Assembly: GCA_025936045.1 (NCBI GenBank) | Contig: JAICUB010000001.1 | Span: 62,001-126,000, forward strand | Direction of reading: 5' to 3' | From: Polyangiaceae bacterium | GTDB lineage: Bacteria; Myxococcota_A; Polyangia; Polyangiales; Polyangiaceae | DNA length: 64,000 bases | In this document: in pieces, positions 8,416 through 16,814 of the stretch | Numbering within the stretch: the stretch's first letter is position 1 | How the letters are laid out: each line of letters opens with the position of its first letter | The notes under the pieces: generated by a model | Databases searched by the model: none | What the model was told of the DNA's origin: nothing | Seen by the model: only the letters and a program-made list of their open reading frames with translations | Made by a program: the position numbers and the translations under genes

Positions 8416-10334
8416 GGCTGCTCCGCGAGTAACGGCTCGTGCGGCGGCCGTGGCCAGAACCAGCCGACGAGACACACCGTGCCGAGCGCCAGTCCGAGCG
8501 GCACCGCCCACGGGGTGAAGATCATCGTGATGAACGTCACGCCCGTGGCCACCGCCGATAGAAGCGGCCAAATGGACGGCCCCGGCAGCACGTAAACGTG
8601 GTCGGGCGCGGCGTCGAGCGCTGCCGTCACGAGCACCTGGCGCTGCCGCGGGTCCATGCCCTCCACCACGCAATCGCGGATGCCCTCCCACAACGGGTAG
8701 CGACCCGCAACGCAGGGCAGGTGCTCGTACACGTACGGCGCCGGCGGCGAGGCCACGCTCCACTCGAGCGTATCGCTCTGCCAAGGGTCGGGACCGGCGT
8801 CGCGGCCGCTCAGCAGCGCTCGCACGACGTTCGTGAGCACGACCAGGAGTCCGGCGAGCAGCACGAACGCTCCCACCGTCGCGAGCAGGTTCAGCGGCCC
8901 GAAGCCCGTCGCGGCGCGATACGTGTAGATGCGTCGCGGCATGCCGTGCAGGCCGAGCAAATGCATCGGAAAGAACGTCAGATTGAAGCCCGTGAACGTG
9001 AGCACGAAGCCGGCTTTGCCGAGCCGCTCGTCGAGCATTCGGCCCGTGAGTTTCGGAAACCAGTAGTGAATGCCTCCTAGCAACGGAAAAACGGCGCCGC
9101 CGATGAGCACGTAGTGGAGGTGGGCGACCACGAAGAACGTGTCGTGGACCTGCAGGTCGATCGGCACCGACGCGACCATCACGCCCGAAAGTCCGCCGAC
9201 CACGAAGATCGCGACGAAGCCGAAGACGAACCAGAGCGGAGTCGCGAGCACGAGCCGCCCGCTCCAGAGCGTCGCAATCCAACAGAAGATCTGCACGCCG
9301 GACGGGATGGCGATCATGATGCTCGCCGCGGTGAAGAAGCCTTGCCCGAGCTCGGCGAGGCCCGTCGCGAACATGTGGTGCACCCACAATCCGAACCCGA
9401 GGAACGCCGTCGCCACGAGCGAGAGCACCATGGGCAGGTAGCCGACCACCGGCCGGCGACTGAACGTCACGACGATGCTCGAGACCATCCCGAGCGCGGG
9501 CAGGAAGATGATGTAGACCTCCGGGTGCCCGAAAAACCAGAATAAGTGCTGCCAGAGCAGCGGATCCCCGCCGACCGCCGAATTGAAGAAGTGCGTGCCG
9601 ACGAGCCGATCGAGCGCGAGGCACATGGTCGCGAGCATCACGGCAGGCATCGCGAAGATGACCATGAACGAAGTGACGAGCTCGGCCCAGACGAAGAGCG
9701 GCATGCGATTGAGCGCCATGCCCGGCGCGCGTAGCTTCAGCGTCGTCACGATGAGGTTCGCGGCCGTCGAGAGGGCGGAGAGCTCGGTGAAGGTCACGAC
9801 CTGCGACCAAACGTCCACGCGCTTGCCCGGTGAAAACTGTGGTCCCGAGAGCGGCACGTAGCTGAACCAGCCCGTGTCGGGGCCCGTATCGGTGAAGAGC
9901 GAGACGTAGAGAAACACGCCGCCGATGAGGTAGGTGTAATAGGCGTAGGCGTTGAGCCGGGGGAAGGCGACGGTCCTCGCGCCGACCATGAGCGGCACGA
10001 GGTAGATGCCCATCGCCTGCATGACGGGCACGGCGAAGAGGAACATCATCGTGCTGCCGTGCACGGTAAAGAGCTGATCGTAGCGATCCGGGCCGATGAA
10101 GTGGTTGTCCGGGCGCGCGAGCTCGAGCCGCATGAGCAGCGCTTCCACGCCGCCGAGCGCGAAGAACACGAACGCCGTGACCAGCATGCGGCGCGCGATG
10201 ACCGTGTGGTTCGTCTCGCAGAACCAGCCCGCGAAGCCACGGCAAAGTCGCCAGGTGTCGGTGAGCTCGCGTTCGAGTCGCGCGTCTTCCGAGCGCGAGT
10301 CGGGCGTGCTTTCGGTGGCGACCGTGCTCGTCAT
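8412..10334 (-). CDS. ctaD: Cytochrome c oxidase subunit I, heme-copper oxidase
   Basis: A 640-residue catalytic subunit with about 12 core helices plus C-terminal extras. All metal ligands are visible: His92 (TVHGSTMM) and His407 for the low-spin heme, His405 for the high-spin heme, and His270 (GHPEVY, with cross-link Tyr274), His319 and His320 for CuB. Glu272 of the D pathway is present. The residue at the usual D-channel entry Asp is Thr121 (VGARTVAFPR), and the usual K-channel Lys is Gln348 (IPSGVQIFCW). About 60 residues between the last two helices form an extra loop. The ends overlap the neighbouring genes by 4 bases. Confidence 0.95.
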   Translation of the reverse strand: MTSTVATESTPDSRSEDARLERELTDTWRLCRGFAGWFCETNHTVIARRMLVTAFVFFALGGVEALLMRLELARPDNHFIGPDRYDQLFTVHGSTMMFLFAVPVMQAMGIYLVPLMVGARTVAFPRLNAYAYYTYLIGGVFLYVSLFTDTGPDTGWFSYVPLSGPQFSPGKRVDVWSQVVTFTELSALSTAANLIVTTLKLRAPGMALNRMPLFVWAELVTSFMVIFAMPAVMLATMCLALDRLVGTHFFNSAVGGDPLLWQHLFWFFGHPEVYIIFLPALGMVSSIVVTFSRRPVVGYLPMVLSLVATAFLGFGLWVHHMFATGLAELGQGFFTAASIMIAIPSGVQIFCWIATLWSGRLVLATPLWFVFGFVAIFVVGGLSGVMVASVPIDLQVHDTFFVVAHLHYVLIGGAVFPLLGGIHYWFPKLTGRMLDERLGKAGFVLTFTGFNLTFFPMHLLGLHGMPRRIYTYRAATGFGPLNLLATVGAFVLLAGLLVVLTNVVRALLSGRDAGPDPWQSDTLEWSVASPPAPYVYEHLPCVAGRYPLWEGIRDCVVEGMDPRQRQVLVTAALDAAPDHVYVLPGPSIWPLLSAVATGVTFITMIFTPWAVPLGLALGTVCLVGWFWPRPPHEPLLAEQP

Positions 10335-11290
10335 CGCAGACTCCCGAGGTAATGGACGACGTCGTCGAGCTCGCTTTCGCTGAGCCCCGTGGGAGGCATC
10401 TGCGAGCCGGGCTTCAGACGCTGCGGGTCACTGAGCCAGGCGCGCAGGTTCCGTGGCGAATTGGGGAGCGCCCCGGCCGCGAGCCAGGCGCGGCTCGCGA
10501 CGTGCGTGAGGTCGGGTCCCACGGAGGCAGCGGCGTCCGTGCCCGTCACCGTGTGGCACATCGCGCACGGCCCCTTCGTGAAAATCCGCGCTCCGCGCTC
10601 GGCCTCGGGGGTGGAGGGCGCCGGGGCGGGACGCCGCTGCGCCGTGAGCCAAGCGCTGAAGCGCTCCGGACTTTCGACGAACACCGGGAGCTCCATGCGT
10701 GCGTGCTCGAGGCCACAAAACTCCGCGCAGTGGCCGTCGTAACGGCCGACCCGTTCCGGCAGGATCGAAAGACGGGTGGTGTGCCCCGGGATGAGGTCGC
10801 GCTTGCCCTGGAGGTTCGGGATCCACAGGCTGTGGATCACGTCGGCGGCCTGAAGCTCGAGCTCGGCCGTTCTGCCCGCGGGCAGGTGCAGCTCGTTCGC
10901 GGTGACGACGAGATCCGAGGAGCGCGGACCCGGGTATTGGATTTCCCACCACCACTGGTGGGCGATCACCTTGACGGGCAACGGCGGGCTCGGATTTCCG
11001 TAAATGTATCTTCCACCGACGATGCTCGCGACGAGTAGCCCTATCAAAATGACGACGGATAGGACGGTGGCGGCGAGCACGGCGCGTTCTCTCCTCTGCT
11101 CGAGCGAGCGTTCCGGCACGGCTTCGGCGGCCGAGCCTTCGCGCCGTGCACGCCGACGCCCGCGGACGCAAGCCACGACGAGCGCCACCAGCACCGCCGC
11201 GAAGACGAAGAGGCCCGTCCAGAAAAATACCCACCACAGGATCGAGATCGCGAGCGCCTGTGTCGAGGCGGGATCGAGTGCTCCGGTCAT
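10331..11290 (-). CDS. ctaC: Cytochrome c oxidase subunit II with fused cytochrome c
   Basis: A 319-residue subunit. Two N-terminal membrane helices (about 12-41 and 71-92) precede a cupredoxin domain with the CuA ligands His153 (VIHSLW), Cys188, Cys192, His196 and Met199 (CAEFCGLEHARM). A C-terminal cytochrome c domain carries heme motif CAMCH (242-246) and the likely axial Met in GSQMPPTG. The fused heme defines a caa3-type oxidase able to accept electrons directly. ATG 11290 overlaps the upstream cytochrome stop as ATGA. Confidence 0.95.
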   Translation of the reverse strand: MTGALDPASTQALAISILWWVFFWTGLFVFAAVLVALVVACVRGRRRARREGSAAEAVPERSLEQRRERAVLAATVLSVVILIGLLVASIVGGRYIYGNPSPPLPVKVIAHQWWWEIQYPGPRSSDLVVTANELHLPAGRTAELELQAADVIHSLWIPNLQGKRDLIPGHTTRLSILPERVGRYDGHCAEFCGLEHARMELPVFVESPERFSAWLTAQRRPAPAPSTPEAERGARIFTKGPCAMCHTVTGTDAAASVGPDLTHVASRAWLAAGALPNSPRNLRAWLSDPQRLKPGSQMPPTGLSESELDDVVHYLGSLR

Positions 11291-11802
11291 GGCGCCTCCG
11301 GCAGCGGCTCCGCGCTCGGAAGCTTCTTCGATACCATCACGGGCGGCTTCCCGATGGCGATCGCCTCCGGGCGACCCGGTTCCACGTCGAGGCGCAGACG
11401 GCCGCTGAGCGACAGCACGTACGCGACGAGCTGCCAGGTTTGATAGTCGGGGATGCGAGGGCCGAACGCGGGCATGCCGTTCGGACGGCCCTCCACGATC
11501 GAGCGGTGGACGTCGGCGGGAGCACCACCGTACCGCCACGCCCCGTCACGGAGCGGCGGTCCCATACCACCACCACCGCCGAGCGAATGACACCCCGCGC
11601 AGTTATACCAACCGAAGAGCCGTGCCCCCTCGGAGACGGCCCAGGCGTTGTCGAGAAAATGCGACAACGGCTCCCCGCTCGGCAGGGGCTCGGCCCGCTC
11701 GACGCGCGCCTGAAGCGGTGACGGCTCCGAAAAAGAGCGCCGCTCGCGCCGACACCCGGCCGCCGAGAGTAGCGCGAGTAAAAGCAGGCTCGGAGCACGC
11801 AT
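11287..11802 (-). CDS. Lipoprotein c-type cytochrome
   Basis: A 171-residue protein with a lipoprotein signal (LLALLSAAGC) and a single heme c site, CAGCH, in the context WYNCAGCHSLGGGGGMGPPL. Likely Met ligand is in GRPNGMPAFG. The sequence resembles the cytochrome partners of PQQ alcohol dehydrogenases. It is placed exactly between the dehydrogenase and the caa3 oxidase genes, so it is the probable electron carrier between them. GAGGAGA lies about 7 bases before ATG 11802. Confidence 0.88.
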   Translation of the reverse strand: MRAPSLLLLALLSAAGCRRERRSFSEPSPLQARVERAEPLPSGEPLSHFLDNAWAVSEGARLFGWYNCAGCHSLGGGGGMGPPLRDGAWRYGGAPADVHRSIVEGRPNGMPAFGPRIPDYQTWQLVAYVLSLSGRLRLDVEPGRPEAIAIGKPPVMVSKKLPSAEPLPEAP

Positions 11803-11819
11803 CGCCTTCTCCTCGCGTC

Positions 11820-13661
11820 TCAAGGCAGAGTGAACACGTAAAGGGTGCCGCCGGCGCGCGTGCGCTGCGGCAGGTCGCGCATGGCGTTCACGAACCCGAG
11901 CGCGGCCGTGGGATCGGTGACGTCGAGCTTCGCCGGCACGACGGCGCCTGCCCAGCCGCCGACGCCGCTGAAGACGGCGACGTACTGCTTGCCGTCGGGG
12001 CCGCGATACGTGATCGGCTGTCCCACGACGCCCGAATCGAGCTCCGCGTGCCAGAGCAAAGCCCCGGTCTTGGCGTCGACGGCCTTGAAGGTTCCGTCCA
12101 TCGTTCCGTAAAAAACGAGGTTCGAGCCGGTCACGAGCGCCCCGCTCCACACTGGGAGGTCTTCGTCGATGTGCCAGACCTCACGAGCTCCGAGGGGATC
12201 CCACGCCGAGAACACGCCGCGGTTACCCCCCGGCCCCGGGCGCATCTTGATCGCTTCACCGACGAAGGGCGTCCCGGCGATGTAGTTCGCCTGCATGCCT
12301 TCCTCGTCCTGGCAGAGGTTATTGTGGGGAATGTAGAGGAGCGCCGTTTTGGGCGAAAAGGCCATCGGCTGCCAATCTTTGGCGCCGGGCGAGCCGGGGC
12401 AGATGTCGTGCACGGTCTGCCCCACGTGGGGCTGTTTTTCTGCCACGTAGTTCAGGCGACCGGTCGTGAGGTCCACGCCCCGGCTCGTCGTGACGTGACC
12501 GAACTGAGTTGCGGAGAGCACCTGGCCGTTCGCGCGATCGAGCACGTACAGGTAGCCGTTGCGATCGGCGTGAAAGAGGAGCTTGCGCGGTCCGTTCGGC
12601 GTGTCGGCGTCCGCGAGCACCGACTCGTTCACGCCGTCGTAGTCGTAGAGGTCGTGCGGCGACCATTGATAGAACCAGACGGCGCTGCCGTCCGCGGGCC
12701 GGCGCGCGAAGATCCCGGAGGTCCACTTGTTGTCGCCGACGCGTTGCTCGTTGTTCCAGGGTCCGGGGTTAGCGGTGCCGTAGTACAAGAGGTCGAGCTC
12801 CGGATCGTAGGAGACGAAGCCCCAAACGGTGCCGCCGCCGATCTTCCAGCGCTCGGGCGGCCAGGAATGAACACCGAGGTCCACGCCGCGGTCGCCCGCG
12901 TAATACGGCTTGAAGGCAGCGCCGATCAACACGTCCGCGTCCGGCCCCGTGCTGTACGCGCGCCACGCGATCTCGCCCGTGCGCGCGTCGAGCGCCGTGA
13001 GCCAGCCGCGCACTCCGAGCTCGCCGCCGCTGTTGCCGACGAGCACGCGCCCTTTCACGACGAGCGGCGCCATCGTCATGGTTTCACCGCGAGCGACCTC
13101 ACCGAGCTTCGTGTTCCAGAGCTCGCGACCCGTCGCGGCGTCGAGCGCGATCGTATGGTCGTCGAGCGTGTTGAAGAACACGCGGCCGTCGTCGTATGCC
13201 GCGCCTCGGTTCACGACGTCGCAGCAGGCGACGCCCTGCGCGCGTGCTTCCGGATGCGCCTCGTACGTCCATTTCGGGGTTCCGTTCGGCGCCTTGAGGT
13301 CGAAGGCATGGACGCGATTCGGAAACGGCGTCACGACGTACATGGTCGAGCCGACGACGAGCGGAGCCGCCTCGTGCCCGCGCGCGATTCCCGTCTTGAA
13401 CGTCCACGCCACGCGCAACGTGGCGACGTTCCCCGGTGTGATGGTCGCGAGGCCGCTGAATCGGGTGTTCGCATCGTCCTTCGCGACTTTGCGCCACTCG
13501 CCGTCCTCGACGCCGGAAGCGGGGGCGAGGCGCCCGCCGATCAGCACGACTCGGCCGGTCGGCGGCTCCGCATCCGCGGGACCACGATGACAACCGAAGA
13601 CCAAGAGCCCCAGAGTCGCCGCGATGAACAGAGTCTCTGCCGCTCGACTGGATGCTTGCAT
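11820..13661 (-). CDS. PQQ-dependent alcohol dehydrogenase, lanthanide-type Asp pair
   Basis: A 613-residue eight-bladed propeller enzyme of the methanol/ethanol dehydrogenase family. It has a lipoprotein signal (GLLVFGC, Cys24) in place of the usual free periplasmic signal. The vicinal cysteines that stack on PQQ are Cys136-Cys137 (GVACCDVV). The metal/catalytic segment reads SPHDLYDYDGVNE: Asp330 is the catalytic base and Asp332 is the extra Asp that marks lanthanide-dependent enzymes (Ala in calcium MxaF). Repeated propeller motifs such as TGRELWNTKLGE and TGALLWHAEL are seen. It should oxidise an alcohol and pass electrons to the downstream cytochrome. Start ATG 13661 was chosen over an upstream TTG; no clear ribosome site. 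Confidence 0.9.
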   Translation of the reverse strand: MQASSRAAETLFIAATLGLLVFGCHRGPADAEPPTGRVVLIGGRLAPASGVEDGEWRKVAKDDANTRFSGLATITPGNVATLRVAWTFKTGIARGHEAAPLVVGSTMYVVTPFPNRVHAFDLKAPNGTPKWTYEAHPEARAQGVACCDVVNRGAAYDDGRVFFNTLDDHTIALDAATGRELWNTKLGEVARGETMTMAPLVVKGRVLVGNSGGELGVRGWLTALDARTGEIAWRAYSTGPDADVLIGAAFKPYYAGDRGVDLGVHSWPPERWKIGGGTVWGFVSYDPELDLLYYGTANPGPWNNEQRVGDNKWTSGIFARRPADGSAVWFYQWSPHDLYDYDGVNESVLADADTPNGPRKLLFHADRNGYLYVLDRANGQVLSATQFGHVTTSRGVDLTTGRLNYVAEKQPHVGQTVHDICPGSPGAKDWQPMAFSPKTALLYIPHNNLCQDEEGMQANYIAGTPFVGEAIKMRPGPGGNRGVFSAWDPLGAREVWHIDEDLPVWSGALVTGSNLVFYGTMDGTFKAVDAKTGALLWHAELDSGVVGQPITYRGPDGKQYVAVFSGVGGWAGAVVPAKLDVTDPTAALGFVNAMRDLPQRTRAGGTLYVFTLP

Positions 13662-13866
13662 TACCGCGTCGCGGGCCAAGCAAGTTGCGTGCAACCGGGC
13701 AACGCGGGCGAAAAGGGCTGAACGAGCGCGGCGCCTGGCAAACGCGAACGCGGGCGCGGAGTTTTGTCAGGGGCGCGCTGGAACGCGTGTGGCAGCAAGC
13801 GGGCGCGGGTGTTCTCGCGCACCCTCCGGATCGCGATTTGCAAGTTCGTTCGCGCAGGAGTTCACC

Positions 13867-14334
13867 ATGCCCAAGCGTGCGCGTTCCTCAACCTCAACCA
13901 CTTCGTTTCAGTCGTCCGGCGGCGAGCTCGTGCGCTCGGAAGCCGACGGCGCCGCCAGCATCCTCCGTCCCACCGTGCTCGGATGGCTCAGCATTGCTCT
14001 CGGTGCGACCGCGATCGCGACTCCTTCCGCCACGGCGCGGCTGATCGGCGCGCCCTTGTCGAAGACCACGCGGATCATTTTGCGCGGCGTCGGCGCGCGT
14101 GAAGTCGGGGTCGGGGTCGGGCTTTTGTCCGGCAAGAAATCCTCCGCCGGCATGACGTGGCTGCGCGTCATCGGCGACGCCATGGACCTCTCGCTGCTCG
14201 TCGGGGCCATGGCCGCGCGGCGCTCCAGACGCCAGCGACTCCTGGGCGCGGTCGGAACCATCGCCGCCATCGGGCTAGTCGATCTTGCCGCCGCGATCAT
14301 GCAGACGCGCGAAGAGCGTGCGAGCCTCGCCTGA
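13867..14334 (+). CDS. Small membrane protein, DUF4267-like
   Basis: A 155-residue protein with four hydrophobic segments between about residues 36 and 147. The pattern RIILRGVGAREVGVGVGLLS followed by WLRVIGDAMDLSLLVGAM resembles small membrane domains often found next to or fused with SRPBCC cyclase-like proteins. AGGAG about 7 bases upstream supports ATG 13867. Function unknown. It diverges from the PQQ dehydrogenase operon. Confidence 0.7.
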   Translation: MPKRARSSTSTTSFQSSGGELVRSEADGAASILRPTVLGWLSIALGATAIATPSATARLIGAPLSKTTRIILRGVGAREVGVGVGLLSGKKSSAGMTWLRVIGDAMDLSLLVGAMAARRSRRQRLLGAVGTIAAIGLVDLAAAIMQTREERASLA

Positions 14335-14345
14335 GGCTCTTCGAG

Positions 14346-14439
14346 CTACACCGGGGACCACGCGCACCGATTGTGAATGTTGGGGCCCCACTTAGGTGAG
14401 GCCCGCAAATTCACCAGGTTTTGGCGTATCTGTTCCGTC
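14346..14439 (+). repeat. Dispersed structured repeat, copy A
   Basis: About 94 bp that recurs in inverted orientation at 26385-26479 with roughly 85% identity by eye. It contains an imperfect two-part hairpin (14373-14414): outer arms GTGAAT...ATTCAC and an inner stem GGGGCCCCAC/GTGAGGCCC around a 4-base loop. It lies 11 bases after the stop of the membrane-protein gene. It may be a REP-like element, a terminator or a small RNA part. Confidence 0.75.
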
Positions 14440-14481
14440 CACTTCGCGCGCGCTGAGCGTGGCATTTCGGCACTCCTGGGC

Positions 14482-14763
14482 TCAACCGCTCGTCAGCTGC
14501 TCGACGAGGCTCAAGAACCATTCGCGTCCGGCCGCCGCGCTGGTCGCGATGCGCGGCGGCAAGAATTCGAAGCACGCTCCGCGCGGTAGGTACTTTGCGA
14601 GCATCGCCTCGGCGACGAGTTCGTCATCCAGCCCCAGTTTCTCCACCGTCGCACAAATCACCCTTGGTCCGTCCGGAGCAAGCTTCATGCTGATCGGGCA
14701 TGCGCGCGCAGTGAGAAGGACTTGGCGCGGGATTTTCGGAAGGGGTGGTTCTCTCAACAGCAT
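14482..14763 (-). CDS. Hypothetical small protein
   Basis: A possible 93-residue protein with Pro-rich start (LREPPLPKIPRQVLLTARAC) and a later segment GLDDELVAEAMLAKYLPRGA that could be helical. Codon use looks coding-like, but there is no clear ribosome binding site and no family I recognise. Shorter or longer starts are possible. It is flanked by the dispersed repeat and the treZ promoter region. Confidence 0.4.
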   Translation of the reverse strand: MLLREPPLPKIPRQVLLTARACPISMKLAPDGPRVICATVEKLGLDDELVAEAMLAKYLPRGACFEFLPPRIATSAAAGREWFLSLVEQLTSG

Positions 14764-14918
14764 GATTAATCCGCGTCGTTTGGAGTTTGTTCCTAGAGAG
14801 CGATCAACGTTCCGAGCGCCGATCAATAGCAACGACGTCTTGGCCGGCTAGGCGGTCATTTGGCCCACACGTCGGCATTACCCTTGCTTGTAGCTCCCGT
14901 GAATCGCCCTTCTTCCTC

Positions 14919-16814
14919 ATGAGTCAGCTCGAAGTCCCGAGACGCTTTGCGGTCGGTGCGGAAGCGCACCGCGAGCTCGGAACGCACTTCCGCGTCTGGG
15001 CACCGGCCGCGAGCCGCGTGAGCGTGGTGGAGCGGGATCGAGCCGACGAACGCAGGAGTCACGAGCACCCGCTCCGGCGTGAACCGACGGGCTACTTTTC
15101 CGACCTCGTGCCCGGCCTCGGTCCCGGCGCGCGCTACGCCTTTCGCCTCGACGACAGCCGCGAGCTCTATCCCGATCCGGCGTCGCGCTTTCAGCCGGAC
15201 GGCCCACACGGCCCTTCCGAAGTCGTGGAGCCGACGCGGTACGCGTGGAAAGAGAGGGGGTTTACGGGACCGCCCGAGCGTGGACAGGTCATCTATGAGC
15301 TCCACGTGGGCACCTTCACGCGCGAGGGCACGTACGTCGCGGCCGAACGTGAGCTCCCGCGCCTTGCCGCGCTCGGTGTAACGACGATCGAGCTCTTGCC
15401 GCTCGCGGAGTTCCCGGGTGATTTCGGCTGGGGCTACGACGGCGTGGGTCTGTGGGCCCCGACCCATCTCTACGGTCGCCCTGACGAGCTCCGCGCTTTC
15501 GTCGACTCCGCGCACGCGCAACGCATCGCGGTGATTCTCGACGTCGTCTACAACCACCTCGGGCCGGACGGAAACTACCTCGAGCGCTTCTCGTCCGACT
15601 ATTTCACGGACCGACACGCGAACGAGTGGGGGAAGGCCTTGAATTTCGACGGTCCGAACAGCGGCCCCGTGCGCGAGTTCTTCTGCGAGAACGCCGCGTA
15701 CTGGATTGACGAGTACCGCTTGGACGGGCTCAGGCTCGATGCGACCCAGATGATGCTCGACGATTCGCCGCGCCACGTCGTCGCCGAGCTCACGGCCCGC
15801 GCGCGCGCGGCCGGCCGCGCCCAAGGCCGCGCCGTCTTCATCTGCGCGGAGAACGAACCACAAGATCCGCGCTTCGTCGCCGACACGGAGCAGGGTGGCT
15901 ACGGCTGCGACGCGCTTTGGAACGACGACTTTCACCACACGGCAGTCGTGGCGATGACAGGGCGGCGCGAAGCGTACTACTACGACTATACCGGATCGGC
16001 GCAGGAGCTGATCTCGGCGCTCAAGTGGGGCTATCTGTTTCAAGGTCAGCACTACAGCTGGCAGCGCAAGGCCCGCGGGCGGCCCGCGCTCGCGGTCGAA
16101 GCGCACCACTTCGTGAGTTACCTCGAGAACCACGACCAGGTCGCGAACAGCTTGCGGGGTGACCGCCTGAGCCGGCTCACGAGTCCCGCTACGTTGCGCG
16201 CCATGACGGCGTTGTGGCTCCTGTCTCCTCCCACGCCCATGCTGTTCCAAGGTCAGGAGTTCGGGACGACGGTCCTTTTTAGGTATTTCGCCGACCACCG
16301 CGGCGAGCTCGCCGAACGGGTGAAGGTCGGCCGGCGTGAGTTCGTGGAGCAATTCCAATCCGTTCGCGAGGGCGCCGCGGACGCAGAGCTGCTCGCGCCG
16401 AATCACCGGGTGAGCTTCGAGCAATGCAAGCTCGACGCGGGTGCGCGAGATGCTCTCTGCCCCATGTGGGCGTTGCATCGGGATTTGCTCGAGCTACGAA
16501 AGACGGATCCGGCGTTTTGCCGGCAGCGCGCCGATCTGATGTACGGCGCGGTGCTCGGCCCGAAGGCGTTCCTGCTCCGCTTCTTCTGTGACGCCGGCGA
16601 CCGGCTCATCGTCGTGAACCTCGGCACGGATCTCGTGCTTGACCCGGCGCCGGAGCCGCTGCTGGCTCCGCCGGCGGGCAGCGATTGGCAGCTCCTCTTC
16701 TCGAGTGAAGCGGCGAAGTACGGCGGGGTCGGCTATCGCGCACCTTGTACGGACGGTCGCTGGGCGTTGACCGCGAGCGCGACGTACGTCCTGTGCGCCA
16801 GGGAGCGAACGTGA
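14919..16814 (+). CDS. treZ: Malto-oligosyltrehalose trehalohydrolase
   Basis: A 631-residue GH13 enzyme with the N-terminal beta-sandwich (FAVGAEAHRELGTHFRVWAP), then the TIM barrel. Motifs include VIYELHVGTFTREGT, GGYGCDALWNDDFHHTAVV, the nucleophile Asp274 (GLRLDAT), the acid Glu311 (CAENEP) and SYLENHDQVANS. It releases trehalose from maltooligosyl-trehalose made by TreY, but no treY gene is in the window. Its stop overlaps the start of the next GH13 gene (GTGA), so the two are translationally coupled. Confidence 0.93.
   Translation: MSQLEVPRRFAVGAEAHRELGTHFRVWAPAASRVSVVERDRADERRSHEHPLRREPTGYFSDLVPGLGPGARYAFRLDDSRELYPDPASRFQPDGPHGPSEVVEPTRYAWKERGFTGPPERGQVIYELHVGTFTREGTYVAAERELPRLAALGVTTIELLPLAEFPGDFGWGYDGVGLWAPTHLYGRPDELRAFVDSAHAQRIAVILDVVYNHLGPDGNYLERFSSDYFTDRHANEWGKALNFDGPNSGPVREFFCENAAYWIDEYRLDGLRLDATQMMLDDSPRHVVAELTARARAAGRAQGRAVFICAENEPQDPRFVADTEQGGYGCDALWNDDFHHTAVVAMTGRREAYYYDYTGSAQELISALKWGYLFQGQHYSWQRKARGRPALAVEAHHFVSYLENHDQVANSLRGDRLSRLTSPATLRAMTALWLLSPPTPMLFQGQEFGTTVLFRYFADHRGELAERVKVGRREFVEQFQSVREGAADAELLAPNHRVSFEQCKLDAGARDALCPMWALHRDLLELRKTDPAFCRQRADLMYGAVLGPKAFLLRFFCDAGDRLIVVNLGTDLVLDPAPEPLLAPPAGSDWQLLFSSEAAKYGGVGYRAPCTDGRWALTASATYVLCARERT

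Noticed and set aside
7810..10245. An 811-codon minus-strand frame covering both oxidase subunits
   Set aside because: Only its last 201 codons are a real gene (subunit III). The rest is an out-of-frame, Arg/His-rich shadow of subunit I.
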